A stretch of 49,962 nucleotides of DNA from Williamsia sp. 1138 (GCF_002095435.2 NZ_MJEJ02000020.1:1-49962); one strand, 5' to 3'. Positions 25,674 through 34,299 are shown, numbered from the stretch's first letter. Notes: generated by a model from the letters alone, not told the origin. Translations and numbers: made by a program.

Positions 25674-27698
25674 TCAGATCTGGTCGGCGTGACCGGCCGG
25701 TGCGCTGGAAGTCTGCGCCACCGGGCGCCGACTGGTGAGCCGGAACTCATCGAGCCGTGGTTCGTGTACCCGCTTCCAGTAGTCGATGTACTTCCATGGA
25801 CTGTTGGTGACGATGCGTCCGCGTTTGTTCCGGTAGTAGGTGCTGGTGCCGCCGAAGTCCCAGACAGTGTGCGCAAGAGCCTTGTCCAGCTCGGAGTTGT
25901 ACTGGTCGTGGATGTCAGTGCGTACCTCGATCTCGGCCACGTCGTCGTCGATCATCGCGGCAAGCAGCGCAGATACATGTTGTACCTGCATCTCGGTGCC
26001 GGCGATCACGGTCCCGCCGTGTCCGGTGTTCGTGTTGGGACCGTACAGACAGAAGAAGTTGGGGAAGCCCGGCACCGTGATGCCCAGATAGGCCCGGCCG
26101 TCGCCCTCGCCCCACACCTCTTGAAGTGTCCTGCCTGCGCGGCCCCGGACTTCGAGTGACGCCAGGACATCGACAGCCTTGAACCCGGTTGCCAACACGA
26201 GAACATCGGCGGCGTAGTGGTTTCCGTCAGTCGTTCGCACCCCGTCGGCGGTGATCTGTTCCACTCCGTCGGTGATGAGGTCGACATTCTCACGACGCAG
26301 CGTCTTGAACCAGTCGGCGTCGATCAGCAGGCGCTTGCCGTACGGGGGATAGTCGGGGAGCGCTTTCGCCAGCAGGTCCGGCCGACCGTCGAGTTCGTGC
26401 TCGATGAAGGCGGTGAGCCCGGCGCGGAGGCGGTCGTTGGCCTTGTTCACCGCGCGACCGAGGTGCGGGTACTCGGGATCCACCTGTAGCAGTCGCCACA
26501 CCTTGTCGCCCATCCTCCAGAAGAGTGCTGCGCGGTGCCAGGCGAGGTAGTAGGGGACATGGCTGTTGAGAAAGTGGGTCGAGTCGTCGACGGCCTTGCC
26601 TTTCAACGGATGCGGCATCGACCATTGCGGTGTGCGTTGGAACACCCGGACCTCGTCGGCGATCTCGCTGACCGCGGGGACGAATTGCATGGAACTGGCA
26701 CCCGTCCCGATGACCGCGACACGTTTGCCGGTCAGGTCCAGGTTTTGATCCCACCGGGCGGTGTGCAGCGCAGGCCCCCCGAAATCCGCCAGTCCCGGAA
26801 GGTCTGGGATGCTCGGCTGATTGAGCAAACCGACCGCGCTGACCACAGCGTTGGCGGTGAGAGTCTCTTCGTTCCCCGACCCGTCGGCGGCGCGGACGGT
26901 CACGTTCCACACGAACGCGTCCTCGTCGTACGTGGCCGTACTCACCTCTGTGCCGAACCTGGTGTGTGCCAGCACGTTGTGCTTTCGGGCGAGAGCGTTC
27001 CAGTATTCGGCGAGTTCCGACTGTGGCGCAAAATGACTGGACCAGTCTGGCTTGGGGTCGAAGGACAAGGAGTACAGGTAGCTCGGCGTGTCCACGCCGC
27101 AACCGGGATAGACATTTTCGTGCCAGGTACCACCCGCTGCATCGTTCTTGTCGACGAGCAGATAGTCGATTCCGGATTGTTCGAGGCGCACGGCCATCGC
27201 CAGACCGGAGATGCCGGCTCCGATGATGATCACCCGGAACTCTGGATCCACCGGCGCGGCCGGCGCGGTGTGCCGGGCATAGATGCCCATTTCTTCTCCG
27301 AGCAGCGTTCCGTAGTCGGAGGGGATTCGATCGGAGAGCATCACCGAGAGGATGTGGGTCAGTCGTTCCGGGGTGGGTGGTGCCGCGGGGAAGTCCGTCG
27401 ACCCATCACGCCAGTCCCGCAGGATTGCGCTCGCGGCCAACCGGATCGCCCGGCCGGTCTCCTCGTCGAACCCGCCGGAATCGTTGTTGCCCAGATCTTT
27501 CGGTGCGCTGGGCAGAAAAGGCGCAGAGATCCACCGATCGTTGCCCGTGAGCAGCGCCAGTGAACCCAACAGGTAGGGAAGATTGGCGTCGCTGAGCGCG
27601 CGATCCAGGTCGACGTCGGTGAAGTCTCTGGACGGAACGAAGCTTCCGCGAGGATTGTCGCTCGGCGCAGGTTGTGCTTCAGGATGAGTCGGGGACAT
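25674..27698 (-). CDS. Baeyer-Villiger monooxygenase with N-terminal extension (HAPMO-like)
   Basis: The enzyme uses FAD, NADPH and O2 to turn ketones into esters or lactones. The 674 residues have an extension of about 150 residues, then the FAD Rossmann motif GAGISG (160-165), the family fingerprint FGGPALHTARW (306-316, matching FxGxxxHxxxW), and the NADPH motif GTGASS (331-336). The extension and length fit the 4-hydroxyacetophenone-monooxygenase type. ATG 27698 is chosen because TATGGT ends six bases upstream. fadD follows in the same transcript. With the hydrolase at 31260, the ester product could be cleaved, for example when shortening a methyl ketone; the substrate itself cannot be read. 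Confidence 0.92.
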   Translation of the reverse strand: MSPTHPEAQPAPSDNPRGSFVPSRDFTDVDLDRALSDANLPYLLGSLALLTGNDRWISAPFLPSAPKDLGNNDSGGFDEETGRAIRLAASAILRDWRDGSTDFPAAPPTPERLTHILSVMLSDRIPSDYGTLLGEEMGIYARHTAPAAPVDPEFRVIIIGAGISGLAMAVRLEQSGIDYLLVDKNDAAGGTWHENVYPGCGVDTPSYLYSLSFDPKPDWSSHFAPQSELAEYWNALARKHNVLAHTRFGTEVSTATYDEDAFVWNVTVRAADGSGNEETLTANAVVSAVGLLNQPSIPDLPGLADFGGPALHTARWDQNLDLTGKRVAVIGTGASSMQFVPAVSEIADEVRVFQRTPQWSMPHPLKGKAVDDSTHFLNSHVPYYLAWHRAALFWRMGDKVWRLLQVDPEYPHLGRAVNKANDRLRAGLTAFIEHELDGRPDLLAKALPDYPPYGKRLLIDADWFKTLRRENVDLITDGVEQITADGVRTTDGNHYAADVLVLATGFKAVDVLASLEVRGRAGRTLQEVWGEGDGRAYLGITVPGFPNFFCLYGPNTNTGHGGTVIAGTEMQVQHVSALLAAMIDDDVAEIEVRTDIHDQYNSELDKALAHTVWDFGGTSTYYRNKRGRIVTNSPWKYIDYWKRVHEPRLDEFRLTSRRPVAQTSSAPAGHADQI

Positions 27699-27703
27699 TC
27701 TTT

Positions 27704-27734
27704 GACCATACAGTCTGTCCAGACGTGGCGTCAA
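27704..27734 (-). promoter_or_regulatory. Operator and promoter of the monooxygenase-fadD unit
   Basis: On the minus strand the -35 is TTGACG (27729-27734), the spacer 18 bases, the -10 TATGGT (27705-27710), and the ATG follows after six bases. The operator (27704-27724) reads GTCTGGAC, five bases, GTATGGTC. It covers the spacer and the -10 in the same register as four other sites. Confidence 0.75.
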
Positions 27735-27770
27735 TCACAATATTTTGGAGAATGGTTCCAGCACAACGCA

Positions 27771-27808
27771 AACGGTGGTTGCCCGGCCCAATCCGAGCAA
27801 CCACCGTT
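27771..27808 (-). terminator. Hairpin after the racemase gene
   Basis: AACGGTGGTTGC (27771-27782) pairs exactly with GCAACCACCGTT (27797-27808) around a 14-base loop. It lies 16 bases beyond the racemase stop on the minus strand and before the monooxygenase promoter, which separates the two minus-strand units. Confidence 0.7.
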
Positions 27809-27824
27809 ATGCCACGACGGCTTG

Positions 27825-28976
27825 TCACGTCTCGACGACGCCCTGGCTGACCAACTCGTCGATGTCATCGGCGTCGAAACCGGCCTCGGACAGGATGTTT
27901 CGACTATCGGCGCCCGGGGAGCGTCGCGGCGTCGGCCTGGTGGGAGGTGCGCCGTCGAATCGCGGTGCCGGTGCCGGTTGCACGACCCCCTCGACATCGA
28001 CAAAGGTGCCACGCGCGGTGTGGTGCGGATGCTCGATCGCCTCGGCCATCGTCAGAGCCGGTGCGTAGCAGGTGTTCCGCCCCTCGAACAGCGTGTCCAG
28101 CTCGCTGCGGGTGAACTGGGCGATCCGGGCTGCGACGATGGTTCGGAACTCATCCCACCGGGACTGGTCGAACTGATTGTCCCGCACGTTCTGCGGAAGT
28201 TCGAGCAGGTCGCACAGCTCATGCCAGAAGGCCGTCTCGATGGCACCGATGCTGACCCAGTGTCCGTCTTTCGTCTGATAGACGTCGTAGAAGAACGCGC
28301 CGGTGTCCAGAAGGTGGGTCCCGCGTGCCTCGGTGAAACTGCCTTCGGCACGGAGCGAGTGGAACATCGCCATCAGAGCCGAGACGCCATCGATCATTGC
28401 TGCATCGACGACACGTCCACCGCCGCCACCGCGGACCGACAACAGCCCGGCGAGCATCCCGATTCCGAGAAGCATTCCGCCCCCGCCGAAATCACCCACG
28501 AGATTGAGCGGGGGTGTCGGCGGAGCGCCCTTCCTGCCGATCGCATGCAGCGCCCCCGTGAGTGCGATGTAGTTGATGTCGTGACCTGGCATGGATGCCA
28601 TGGGGCCGTGCTGACCCCACCCGGTCATCCGCCCATAGACCAGATTCGGATTGATGGCGAGGCAGTCATCCGGACCGACACCGAGCCGCTCGGCAACCCC
28701 GGGACGGAACGTCTCGATGATGCCGTCGGATCCGGCGCACAGCCGTCGCACGATCTCGGCGCCCTGCGGTGCCTTCAGGTCCACCGCCAGATGTCGGCGG
28801 CTGCGGAACATGATGCCGTGCCCGCCGACCGCCCAGGGATTCCCTCCGGGGCGATCGACGCAGATCACCTCCGCGCCCAGATCGGCGAGGAGCATGCCCG
28901 CAAACGGTCCGGGGCCGATGCCCGCGAGTTCAACGATCCGGACGCCGGCGAGCGGAGGTGTGGGGGTGCTGGTCAA
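27825..28976 (-). CDS. mcr: Alpha-methylacyl-CoA racemase (CaiB/BaiF family III CoA-transferase fold)
   Basis: The enzyme interconverts 2R- and 2S-methylacyl-CoA so that acyl-CoA dehydrogenases can act on branched chains. The 383 residues align by eye with M. tuberculosis MCR: Arg91 (ETFRPGV), His132 (GHDINYIALTG), Asp162 (NLVGDFGGG) and Glu247 (VSIGAIETAF) stand at a constant offset of six from its H126, D156 and E241. A plain CoA-transferase would have Asp at a different place. The start is TTG 28976, whose TTGA overlaps the stop of the oxygenase gene; an ATG start further upstream would lie inside that gene. It is transcribed with that oxygenase. Confidence 0.88.
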   Translation of the reverse strand: MTSTPTPPLAGVRIVELAGIGPGPFAGMLLADLGAEVICVDRPGGNPWAVGGHGIMFRSRRHLAVDLKAPQGAEIVRRLCAGSDGIIETFRPGVAERLGVGPDDCLAINPNLVYGRMTGWGQHGPMASMPGHDINYIALTGALHAIGRKGAPPTPPLNLVGDFGGGGMLLGIGMLAGLLSVRGGGGGRVVDAAMIDGVSALMAMFHSLRAEGSFTEARGTHLLDTGAFFYDVYQTKDGHWVSIGAIETAFWHELCDLLELPQNVRDNQFDQSRWDEFRTIVAARIAQFTRSELDTLFEGRNTCYAPALTMAEAIEHPHHTARGTFVDVEGVVQPAPAPRFDGAPPTRPTPRRSPGADSRNILSEAGFDADDIDELVSQGVVET

Positions 28977-30292
28977 CGGCGTGCCACCGTCGGCATGCCG
29001 CCCTTGTTCGCGGCGATGTCGGCATGGACTTCGTCGGGTACCGCGACCGCTCGCGCCTTCTCCGACTCCGGAATGGCGATTGCGTCGTTGAACTGGCGCA
29101 ACATGGCGAATGCCTTCTTCTCGTCGTCGTGCGGCAGAAGGCGGCCGATGCGATCGGTCGCGGCCAGGAGTGGCCGGATCGTGGGAAGGACTGCCCGCCA
29201 CGGCGTGCGCTCGGCCTCGAGTGCCTCCATGACATCAGCCGGAATCCAAGAATGCAGCATGCCGTAAGCGAGTGACAGTCGACGTTCGGTGGTCATGAAC
29301 TTGGCTATGGGGGCGGGCAGCACCTCGACGTCGCCGGGAGGGTTCTCGACGCTGTACTTGATGACCGAGTGCACCACGTCACGGCAGAGCTGGTCTGGTG
29401 GCTGCTCGATGAGGGTGTGCAGGTCGGACTTCTTTCTGGCATCGTCCGGATCCGTGTGCAGGATTTCCTCCGGGACCCCGATGACATAACCGACGTAGCG
29501 GCTGAGTGCGAAGATGTCTTCGAGCTCCCGGTCGGAGAAGCGGACGCCCGAGCTCTGTACGGCATCGACGAACTTCACGCCGAATTGCCCGGCCTGCGTC
29601 TCCATGCTGTCGAGATTGTTGATGGGGATGCCCCAGTTCTCCCAGTCCCAGGCATCGGACTGATTGAGGCTGTGCCGCACCGCAGCGTGGATCATCCGCA
29701 CTTTGGCGGTGAGGCGGAAGCCTTCTTCGAAACGATTCATCCCACCGGGCGTATACGCGGCGACGACGTACCGAAAACTCTCGATGAGGCGGGTGCCGAC
29801 CTTGTCGGGTTTACGCAGGCGGCCGCTGAACAAGACGGGTCGAGTTGCGCTGAACATCGAGAAACCGCCCGCGATCGTCGCCCAGGCCAGGATCGGCGGA
29901 ACAATCGGTCCTGCGCGCCAGAACGCAACTGCACCTCGATAGAGCTGATCGTGATCAACCCATTCCGGAACACGATCGAGTTGCCTGAAGAAGTCGACCA
30001 TCGCAGGTCCCGGTTCGTCGACCGCGTCGATACCCTGCTCGAGCGCGACGTCGAAGGTGCGCCAATTGGAGGCATTCGACTTGTCCTTGAACTCGAGCAT
30101 GGCGCGGTATGCGTAGTCGTCGGCGAGTAGTGCGTGGTCGGTCAGTGTGGTGACGAACTCACGTCCGTACATGGCAATTGCTTTGTCGCGATTTGCGATT
30201 CGTCCCAGATCGATTCCCCGGGGAAGTCCGCTGGGTACATCGAGATCTCCGGTGACTGCGGTTCGCCCGATTGTGGGTTCGGTGATGGTCAT
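28973..30292 (-). CDS. DUF2236 heme oxygenase, MpaB/latex-clearing-protein family
   Basis: The 439 residues fall in the DUF2236 family, which includes rubber oxygenase Lcp and fungal MpaB, b-type heme enzymes that cleave C=C bonds of isoprenoid chains with O2 to give aldehyde and ketone ends. The core motif EGFRLTAKVRMIHAAVRH (about 190-207) contains His202, the likely heme ligand, near Lys and Arg residues as in Lcp. Unlike Lcp, no Tat or Sec signal peptide is visible (N-terminus MTITEPTIGRTAVTGDL), so it probably acts inside the cell on an imported substrate. It is cotranscribed with the racemase and divergent from the nitroreductase gene. Family confidence is good; the substrate is unknown. 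Confidence 0.82.
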   Translation of the reverse strand: MTITEPTIGRTAVTGDLDVPSGLPRGIDLGRIANRDKAIAMYGREFVTTLTDHALLADDYAYRAMLEFKDKSNASNWRTFDVALEQGIDAVDEPGPAMVDFFRQLDRVPEWVDHDQLYRGAVAFWRAGPIVPPILAWATIAGGFSMFSATRPVLFSGRLRKPDKVGTRLIESFRYVVAAYTPGGMNRFEEGFRLTAKVRMIHAAVRHSLNQSDAWDWENWGIPINNLDSMETQAGQFGVKFVDAVQSSGVRFSDRELEDIFALSRYVGYVIGVPEEILHTDPDDARKKSDLHTLIEQPPDQLCRDVVHSVIKYSVENPPGDVEVLPAPIAKFMTTERRLSLAYGMLHSWIPADVMEALEAERTPWRAVLPTIRPLLAATDRIGRLLPHDDEKKAFAMLRQFNDAIAIPESEKARAVAVPDEVHADIAANKGGMPTVARR

Positions 30293-30345
30293 GGGGCACT
30301 CCCTCTGCGGGCCTCTGCCTGCATTGTGTGATGGCCGTTACAGCG

Positions 30346-30391
30346 ATGGTAGACCGCGACTGAACACTATGTCTACACTCTGTGTATAGAA
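30346..30391. promoter_or_regulatory. Divergent promoters with shared operator (oxygenase/nitroreductase)
   Basis: The operator at 30371-30391 reads GTCTACAC, TCTGT, GTATAGAA and matches the reference site at 17 of 21 bases. Rightward: TGAACA (30361-30366), 18 bases, TATAGA (30385-30390), then a leader with the AAAGAAGG ribosome site before ATG 30452. Leftward: TAGACA (30370-30375 on the minus strand), 18 bases, TACCAT (30346-30351). One bound repressor would cover the rightward -10 and the leftward -35 together. Confidence 0.7.
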
Positions 30392-30451
30392 CATCGGGAG
30401 GGCTGTGTACGGGGAGGCGGCCACGCCCGCTCAAAGGGAAAGAAGGTTGAG

Positions 30452-31183
30452 ATGTCACGGAGTTCGGGAATCGACGCCCGCGTCGCAGATATGGACCGGT
30501 CGGAAGCGGGTGACTCGACGGCAGTTCTGCGCGACCTGGTCGAAGGGCGATGGAGTTGCCGGTCCTTTGATCGGAAGCAGGTGCCCCGCTCCGACATCGA
30601 AGACATCCTGCAGATCGCCCGACGAACGCCATCCTGGTGCAACACACAACCATGGCACGTGCACATCACCGAGGGATTCGCCACCGAACAGCTCAGACAA
30701 GCCATCGCCGAGCGTATTTCACAGCAGCTGACCCAGGAACCCGACATCGACTTCCCGGTCGAGTACGAGGGCGTCTACCAAGACAGGCGTCGGGAGAGTG
30801 GATGGCAGCTGTACGAGAGTCTGGGGATCGCCAAAGGTGACCGCGTGGCATCGGGCAAGCAGATGCTGAAGAACTTTGATTTCTTCGGTGCTCCACACGT
30901 CGCGATGATCACGACGGAGAAGAATCTCGGACCGTACGGCGCGGTGGATTGTGGGTTGTTCGTGAGCAACTTCTTGCTGGCGGCGCACAGCATGGGTATC
31001 GCCACGGTGCCCCAGGCTGCTCTCGCCGCGCAGGCGCCAACGATCCGTGAGTTCTTCGACATCCCCGCGGAGCGCCAGGTCCTGCTGGGGATCTCGTTCG
31101 GCTACCCGGACCTCGGCGATCCGGTCAATTCTTATCGCACCGGGCGCCAGAGCACCGCCGAGGTGGCCACCTTCATCCGCTGA
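30452..31183 (+). CDS. Nitroreductase family flavoprotein
   Basis: The 243-residue protein has the FMN-binding N-terminal motif RWSCRSFDRKQVP, ARRTPSWCNTQPWHVHI, and the C-terminal AAHSMGIATVPQAALAAQA and LLGISFGYPDLGDPVNSYRT. The family reduces nitro groups, quinones or enones with NAD(P)H. In a catabolic operon it more likely reduces a conjugated double bond or supplies reduced flavin, but that is inference. A clear ribosome binding site (AAAGAAGG) precedes the ATG. The hydrolase gene follows after 76 bases. Confidence 0.87.
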   Translation: MSRSSGIDARVADMDRSEAGDSTAVLRDLVEGRWSCRSFDRKQVPRSDIEDILQIARRTPSWCNTQPWHVHITEGFATEQLRQAIAERISQQLTQEPDIDFPVEYEGVYQDRRRESGWQLYESLGIAKGDRVASGKQMLKNFDFFGAPHVAMITTEKNLGPYGAVDCGLFVSNFLLAAHSMGIATVPQAALAAQAPTIREFFDIPAERQVLLGISFGYPDLGDPVNSYRTGRQSTAEVATFIR

Positions 31184-31259
31184 CCGTCGGTCGGCTGCTT
31201 GTTTCGCACGTTCATACGGGACGCACCTGCGGTGCGCCGGCTCGGAAACGGAGATCGAC

Positions 31260-32078
31260 ATGTCCGAACATCTGGTGGATATTCCTGGGGGACTGCGCGT
31301 CAACGTGCAGATCGTGGGGGACGGGGATCCGGTTCTGCTGATCCACGGGTGGAGTCTGAGTTCTGAGGTCTGGGATCGGCAGATCAGGGTTCTTGCCGAG
31401 TCGAACCGCCGCGTGCTGGCCATGGACATGCGGGGGCACGGAAAATCAGACGCGCCACTCGATGGTTATGGCATCGAGCAGCTGAGTCGAGATGCATTCG
31501 CGGTGTTGGATGCATTCGATGTCGAACGTGCCGATCTCGTCGGGTGGTCTCTCGGCGGAATGGTGGCACTTCGGATGGCGTCCATGTCGCCGGATCGGGT
31601 CAGCTCGGTGGTCCTGGTCGCGTCCAACGGTGTGTCTGCATCACGTACCGAGAGCTTTCCCTTCGGGATGCCGGCCGACGTCCCGCTCCCGCGGATCATC
31701 AACGGCGAGAAAGGCGACCGGATCAACTCGCGGCGCAGCGCGGTTGCAGACCCGTTCAAATCACCACCGGCACCGGAGATTCTCGACTGGCTCCATCGTA
31801 TCTCGCTGCAGACCCCCAGCTGGGCGGGAATTGCCGCCATGCAGACTTTGCTGTGCACAGATCAGGTTCATGTGCTGAACGGTTTGGCGACAACGGTGAG
31901 TCAGATCATCGGGGTGGCCGATCCGGCCTTGTCGGTGCGAGGAGCACGCTGGCTCAGCGCTGAGATCGGCAGCCAGTTGACCGAATTGGATTGTGGCCAT
32001 TACCCGATGCTCGAGATGGCGGATCAGTTCGACGACGCCCTACTGCGAGCACTTGGTGCGACGGGGTCTGCGCGCTAA
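31260..32078 (+). CDS. Alpha/beta hydrolase
   Basis: The 272-residue hydrolase fold has the oxyanion HGW (29-31), the nucleophile elbow GWSLGG (Ser97), an acid in GVADPALS and the His in DCGHYPM. The N-terminus MSEHLVDIPGGLRVNVQI places it with esterase/lactonase-like hydrolases rather than epoxide hydrolases. It could cleave the ester made by the monooxygenase, as such pairs do in ketone degradation; this is inference. It is cotranscribed with the nitroreductase gene. The start at 31260 follows a GGAGA-type ribosome site. Confidence 0.88.
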   Translation: MSEHLVDIPGGLRVNVQIVGDGDPVLLIHGWSLSSEVWDRQIRVLAESNRRVLAMDMRGHGKSDAPLDGYGIEQLSRDAFAVLDAFDVERADLVGWSLGGMVALRMASMSPDRVSSVVLVASNGVSASRTESFPFGMPADVPLPRIINGEKGDRINSRRSAVADPFKSPPAPEILDWLHRISLQTPSWAGIAAMQTLLCTDQVHVLNGLATTVSQIIGVADPALSVRGARWLSAEIGSQLTELDCGHYPMLEMADQFDDALLRALGATGSAR

Positions 32079-32081
32079 CCC

Positions 32082-32112
32082 TGGACATGGTGTTCAGACA
32101 GCGCGTAGGGTG
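32082..32112 (+). promoter_or_regulatory. Operator and promoter of the internal tandem-TetR gene
   Basis: TGGACA (32082-32087), an 18-base spacer and TAGGGT (32106-32111) are followed six bases later by ATG 32118. The operator (32092-32112) reads GTTCAGAC, five bases, GTAGGGTG, in the same register as at the other genes. Autoregulation or control by the second regulator is implied. Confidence 0.65.
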
Positions 32113-32117
32113 GCCTG

Positions 32118-33404
32118 ATGAGCGAGGGGGCCTTCACGAGGCAACGGCCTCGTGACTTCGATGGCACGACTGCCGCGGAATTGGCGGTGTTCGAAGCGAC
32201 AGAGGAACTACTGAGCGAGACGACGCTACAGGACCTGACGGTCGCTCAGATCCTCGAGCGCGGGGGGTTGTCCCGCGCGAATTTCTACCACTACTTCGCC
32301 AACAAACATCAGGTTCTCGTCGCGATGACATCGAGGCTGTTCGACCAGGTGTACGGGCAAGATGCACCGTGGGACAGATCGCCGGGCCGGGGGCGCGCCA
32401 GAACGATGGGCGCGAGCCTCGAGCAGACCCTCCGGCTCTGGTCGGTGCATGGTCCGGTCATCTGCGCCGTGGTAGAGCACATGCACGGCGAGCCCGCCGT
32501 CGCGAGGGCGTGGCAACCCACCTACCAGCGGTTCCAGGCGGCGGTGAGTGAACAGATCGAGCACGAGCGGGTCGCCGGACGCGCGTCGGCCGGCCCGCCT
32601 GCAGACATGGTGGCGGCCATGCTGATCGGTGGCGTCGAGCGGGCCCTCTATGTGGGTTCGCGTGGCCTCGATCCCAGACTTCCGACCGTCGGTGACGCGG
32701 TCGAATCGCTCGTGGCACTCAACGACATCGCCATCTACGGAGGCCGCCCAGCCCCGCCGGCCGTGCTGATCGGTACTCGTGAGGTGAACGAGCGGGTCAG
32801 GACCGCGGTTCTCCAGCGTGAGTCTCGATCCGAGACGGCGCAGGCGATCCTGGATGCGATGCGAGAGCTGCTACTGGTCCACCCGTTGGCGGACCTCAGC
32901 GTCGCGAAGATCATCGAGTGCGCTTCGGTGTCGCGCGCATCGTTCTACTTCTATTTCCGAAACCGCGATGACGCCTTTACGGCCCTCTTCCGAGAAGCTG
33001 CCGAACGGATGGTGGCGAGCATGTCCGAGATCGCGCACGCCAGACGAGGCGATGTTGCGCTGGTGTCGACGGCATTGCGGGGTTGGCTGGATCTGGACGA
33101 GATGACCACGTCTGTCATAAGGAATGCCGTGCACGAGTGGCCTCGTCGCCCCGAGTTGCGGGTGCAGTACCTGGCTGCGATGGGAGGTCTCGCCGGACAC
33201 CTGCAGTCGATCATCGAGACCGATCGTGAATGCGGGCTCGCGACCCCCGGACCCCCGGCCCCGCAGTTCGCGGCCACGTTGCTCTGGATGGTCGAACGCA
33301 CGGTCGCGGGGTCGCTGGCGGGAGAGTCGCATCTCGAAGACTTCGCGAAGGTGAAATCCATGCTCGCACAGTTGTTGTCAGCAGCCATATACGGCCGACC
33401 CTGA
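32118..33404 (+). CDS. Tandem-TetR transcriptional regulator (Mce3R-like)
   Basis: The 428 residues consist of two full TetR units in one chain. Helix-turn-helix 1 spans about 40-65 (LTVAQILERGGLSRANFYHY), helix-turn-helix 2 about 260-285 (LSVAKIIECASVSRASFYFY), and each is followed by a ligand-binding type domain ending in an A-IYG motif. Such duplication is rare; Mce3R (Rv1963c) of M. tuberculosis is the known example, a repressor of mce3 and of fadE/echA lipid genes. It lies among the operator-controlled genes and has an operator on its own promoter. The protein is paralogous to the one at 46793. Ligand unknown, perhaps an acyl-CoA or sterol-like molecule. Confidence 0.9.
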   Translation: MSEGAFTRQRPRDFDGTTAAELAVFEATEELLSETTLQDLTVAQILERGGLSRANFYHYFANKHQVLVAMTSRLFDQVYGQDAPWDRSPGRGRARTMGASLEQTLRLWSVHGPVICAVVEHMHGEPAVARAWQPTYQRFQAAVSEQIEHERVAGRASAGPPADMVAAMLIGGVERALYVGSRGLDPRLPTVGDAVESLVALNDIAIYGGRPAPPAVLIGTREVNERVRTAVLQRESRSETAQAILDAMRELLLVHPLADLSVAKIIECASVSRASFYFYFRNRDDAFTALFREAAERMVASMSEIAHARRGDVALVSTALRGWLDLDEMTTSVIRNAVHEWPRRPELRVQYLAAMGGLAGHLQSIIETDRECGLATPGPPAPQFAATLLWMVERTVAGSLAGESHLEDFAKVKSMLAQLLSAAIYGRP

Positions 33405-33412
33405 CCGCGGGT

Positions 33413-34228
33413 TCAGCGCCCGGTGAAGCCGGGCTTGCGCCGGCCCGCGAATGCGTCCACACCTTCTCGGAAGTCGGCGGAGTCGACCAGCTGGGTCTGG
33501 GCCCGCACCTCGTACTCGAGGACGGCATCGAAGGTCGGGAGTAGCGCAACGTTCAAACCCTGCTTGATGGCAGCGAACGCACGCGTCGGACCGGCGGCGA
33601 GCACCGTGGCGAGTTCGATGACCCGATGGTCGAGTCGGTCGTCATCGACCACCTCATCGACCATGCCCCATGCCAGCGCGGTGTCCGCGTCCACCGGCTC
33701 GGCCGTGAACGCCATTCGTGCCGCACGTCCGAGTCCGATGCGTGCGCCCAGAAGAAGGGAGGCGCCGGCGTCCAGCGTCAATCCGACTTTCGCGAATCCC
33801 ATCGTGAACGAGGCGGATCGGCTCGCTATGACCTGGTCGCAGGCGAGTGCAAGCGAACAACCGGCACCTACGGCAGGCCCGTTGACAGCTGCGACGACCG
33901 GCTTGGGCATCCGGCGGAGTGCGCCGATGATGGGGTTGTAGCGCATGCGCAACTCTTCCTCGGTCCTCGGAGCGAGTCGGACGTCATCCGCGATGCAGTC
34001 GAGATCGATGTCGGCGCCGGCAGAAAAAGCTCTTCCGGTGCCACCTATTACTACGCAGCGCACCGCCGGGTCAGCCGCTGCGATGTCGATCGCGATCCGT
34101 AGTTCCGTTTGAAGAGCCTCGTCGAACGCGTTCAATGCTGTGGGTCTTGCCAACTGTAACCAGCGTAATGAATCGGACTGCCGAACCTCGAGAACAGCGC
34201 TCACTGAACAGTTTTCCCATTCGCTCAT
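33413..34228 (-). CDS. echA: Enoyl-CoA hydratase/isomerase family protein
   Basis: The 271-residue crotonase-fold protein has the oxyanion-hole motifs AFSAGADI (67-74) and VNGPAVGAGCSLALACD (115-131). The first catalytic Glu of classical hydratases (PEILIG) is not present; the loop reads FAKVGLTLDAGAS with Asp153, more like PaaG-type isomerases, so it may isomerise or hydrate an unusual enoyl-CoA. The gene is convergent with the tandem-TetR gene (8 bases apart) and divergent from the aldehyde dehydrogenase unit. TACGAT six bases before ATG 34228 suggests a leaderless start. Confidence 0.88.
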   Translation of the reverse strand: MSEWENCSVSAVLEVRQSDSLRWLQLARPTALNAFDEALQTELRIAIDIAAADPAVRCVVIGGTGRAFSAGADIDLDCIADDVRLAPRTEEELRMRYNPIIGALRRMPKPVVAAVNGPAVGAGCSLALACDQVIASRSASFTMGFAKVGLTLDAGASLLLGARIGLGRAARMAFTAEPVDADTALAWGMVDEVVDDDRLDHRVIELATVLAAGPTRAFAAIKQGLNVALLPTFDAVLEYEVRAQTQLVDSADFREGVDAFAGRRKPGFTGR

Positions 34229-34234
34229 ATTGAC

Positions 34235-34261
34235 ATCGTAGTCTGTTTAGGCTGTATGAAC
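34235..34261 (-). promoter_or_regulatory. Operator and -10 of the enoyl-CoA hydratase gene
   Basis: On the minus strand the -10 is TACGAT (34235-34240), six bases before the ATG. The operator (34241-34261), read on the plus strand, is GTCTGTTT, five bases, GTATGAAC. It fills the spacer and reaches the weak -35. It is the most divergent of the eight sites, but both outer half-motifs (GTCTG and GTATG) are kept. Confidence 0.55.
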
Positions 34262-34299
34262 ATAATGTCTTTAGGTTTAAGCCGAGTGGCCCGAAGTGA

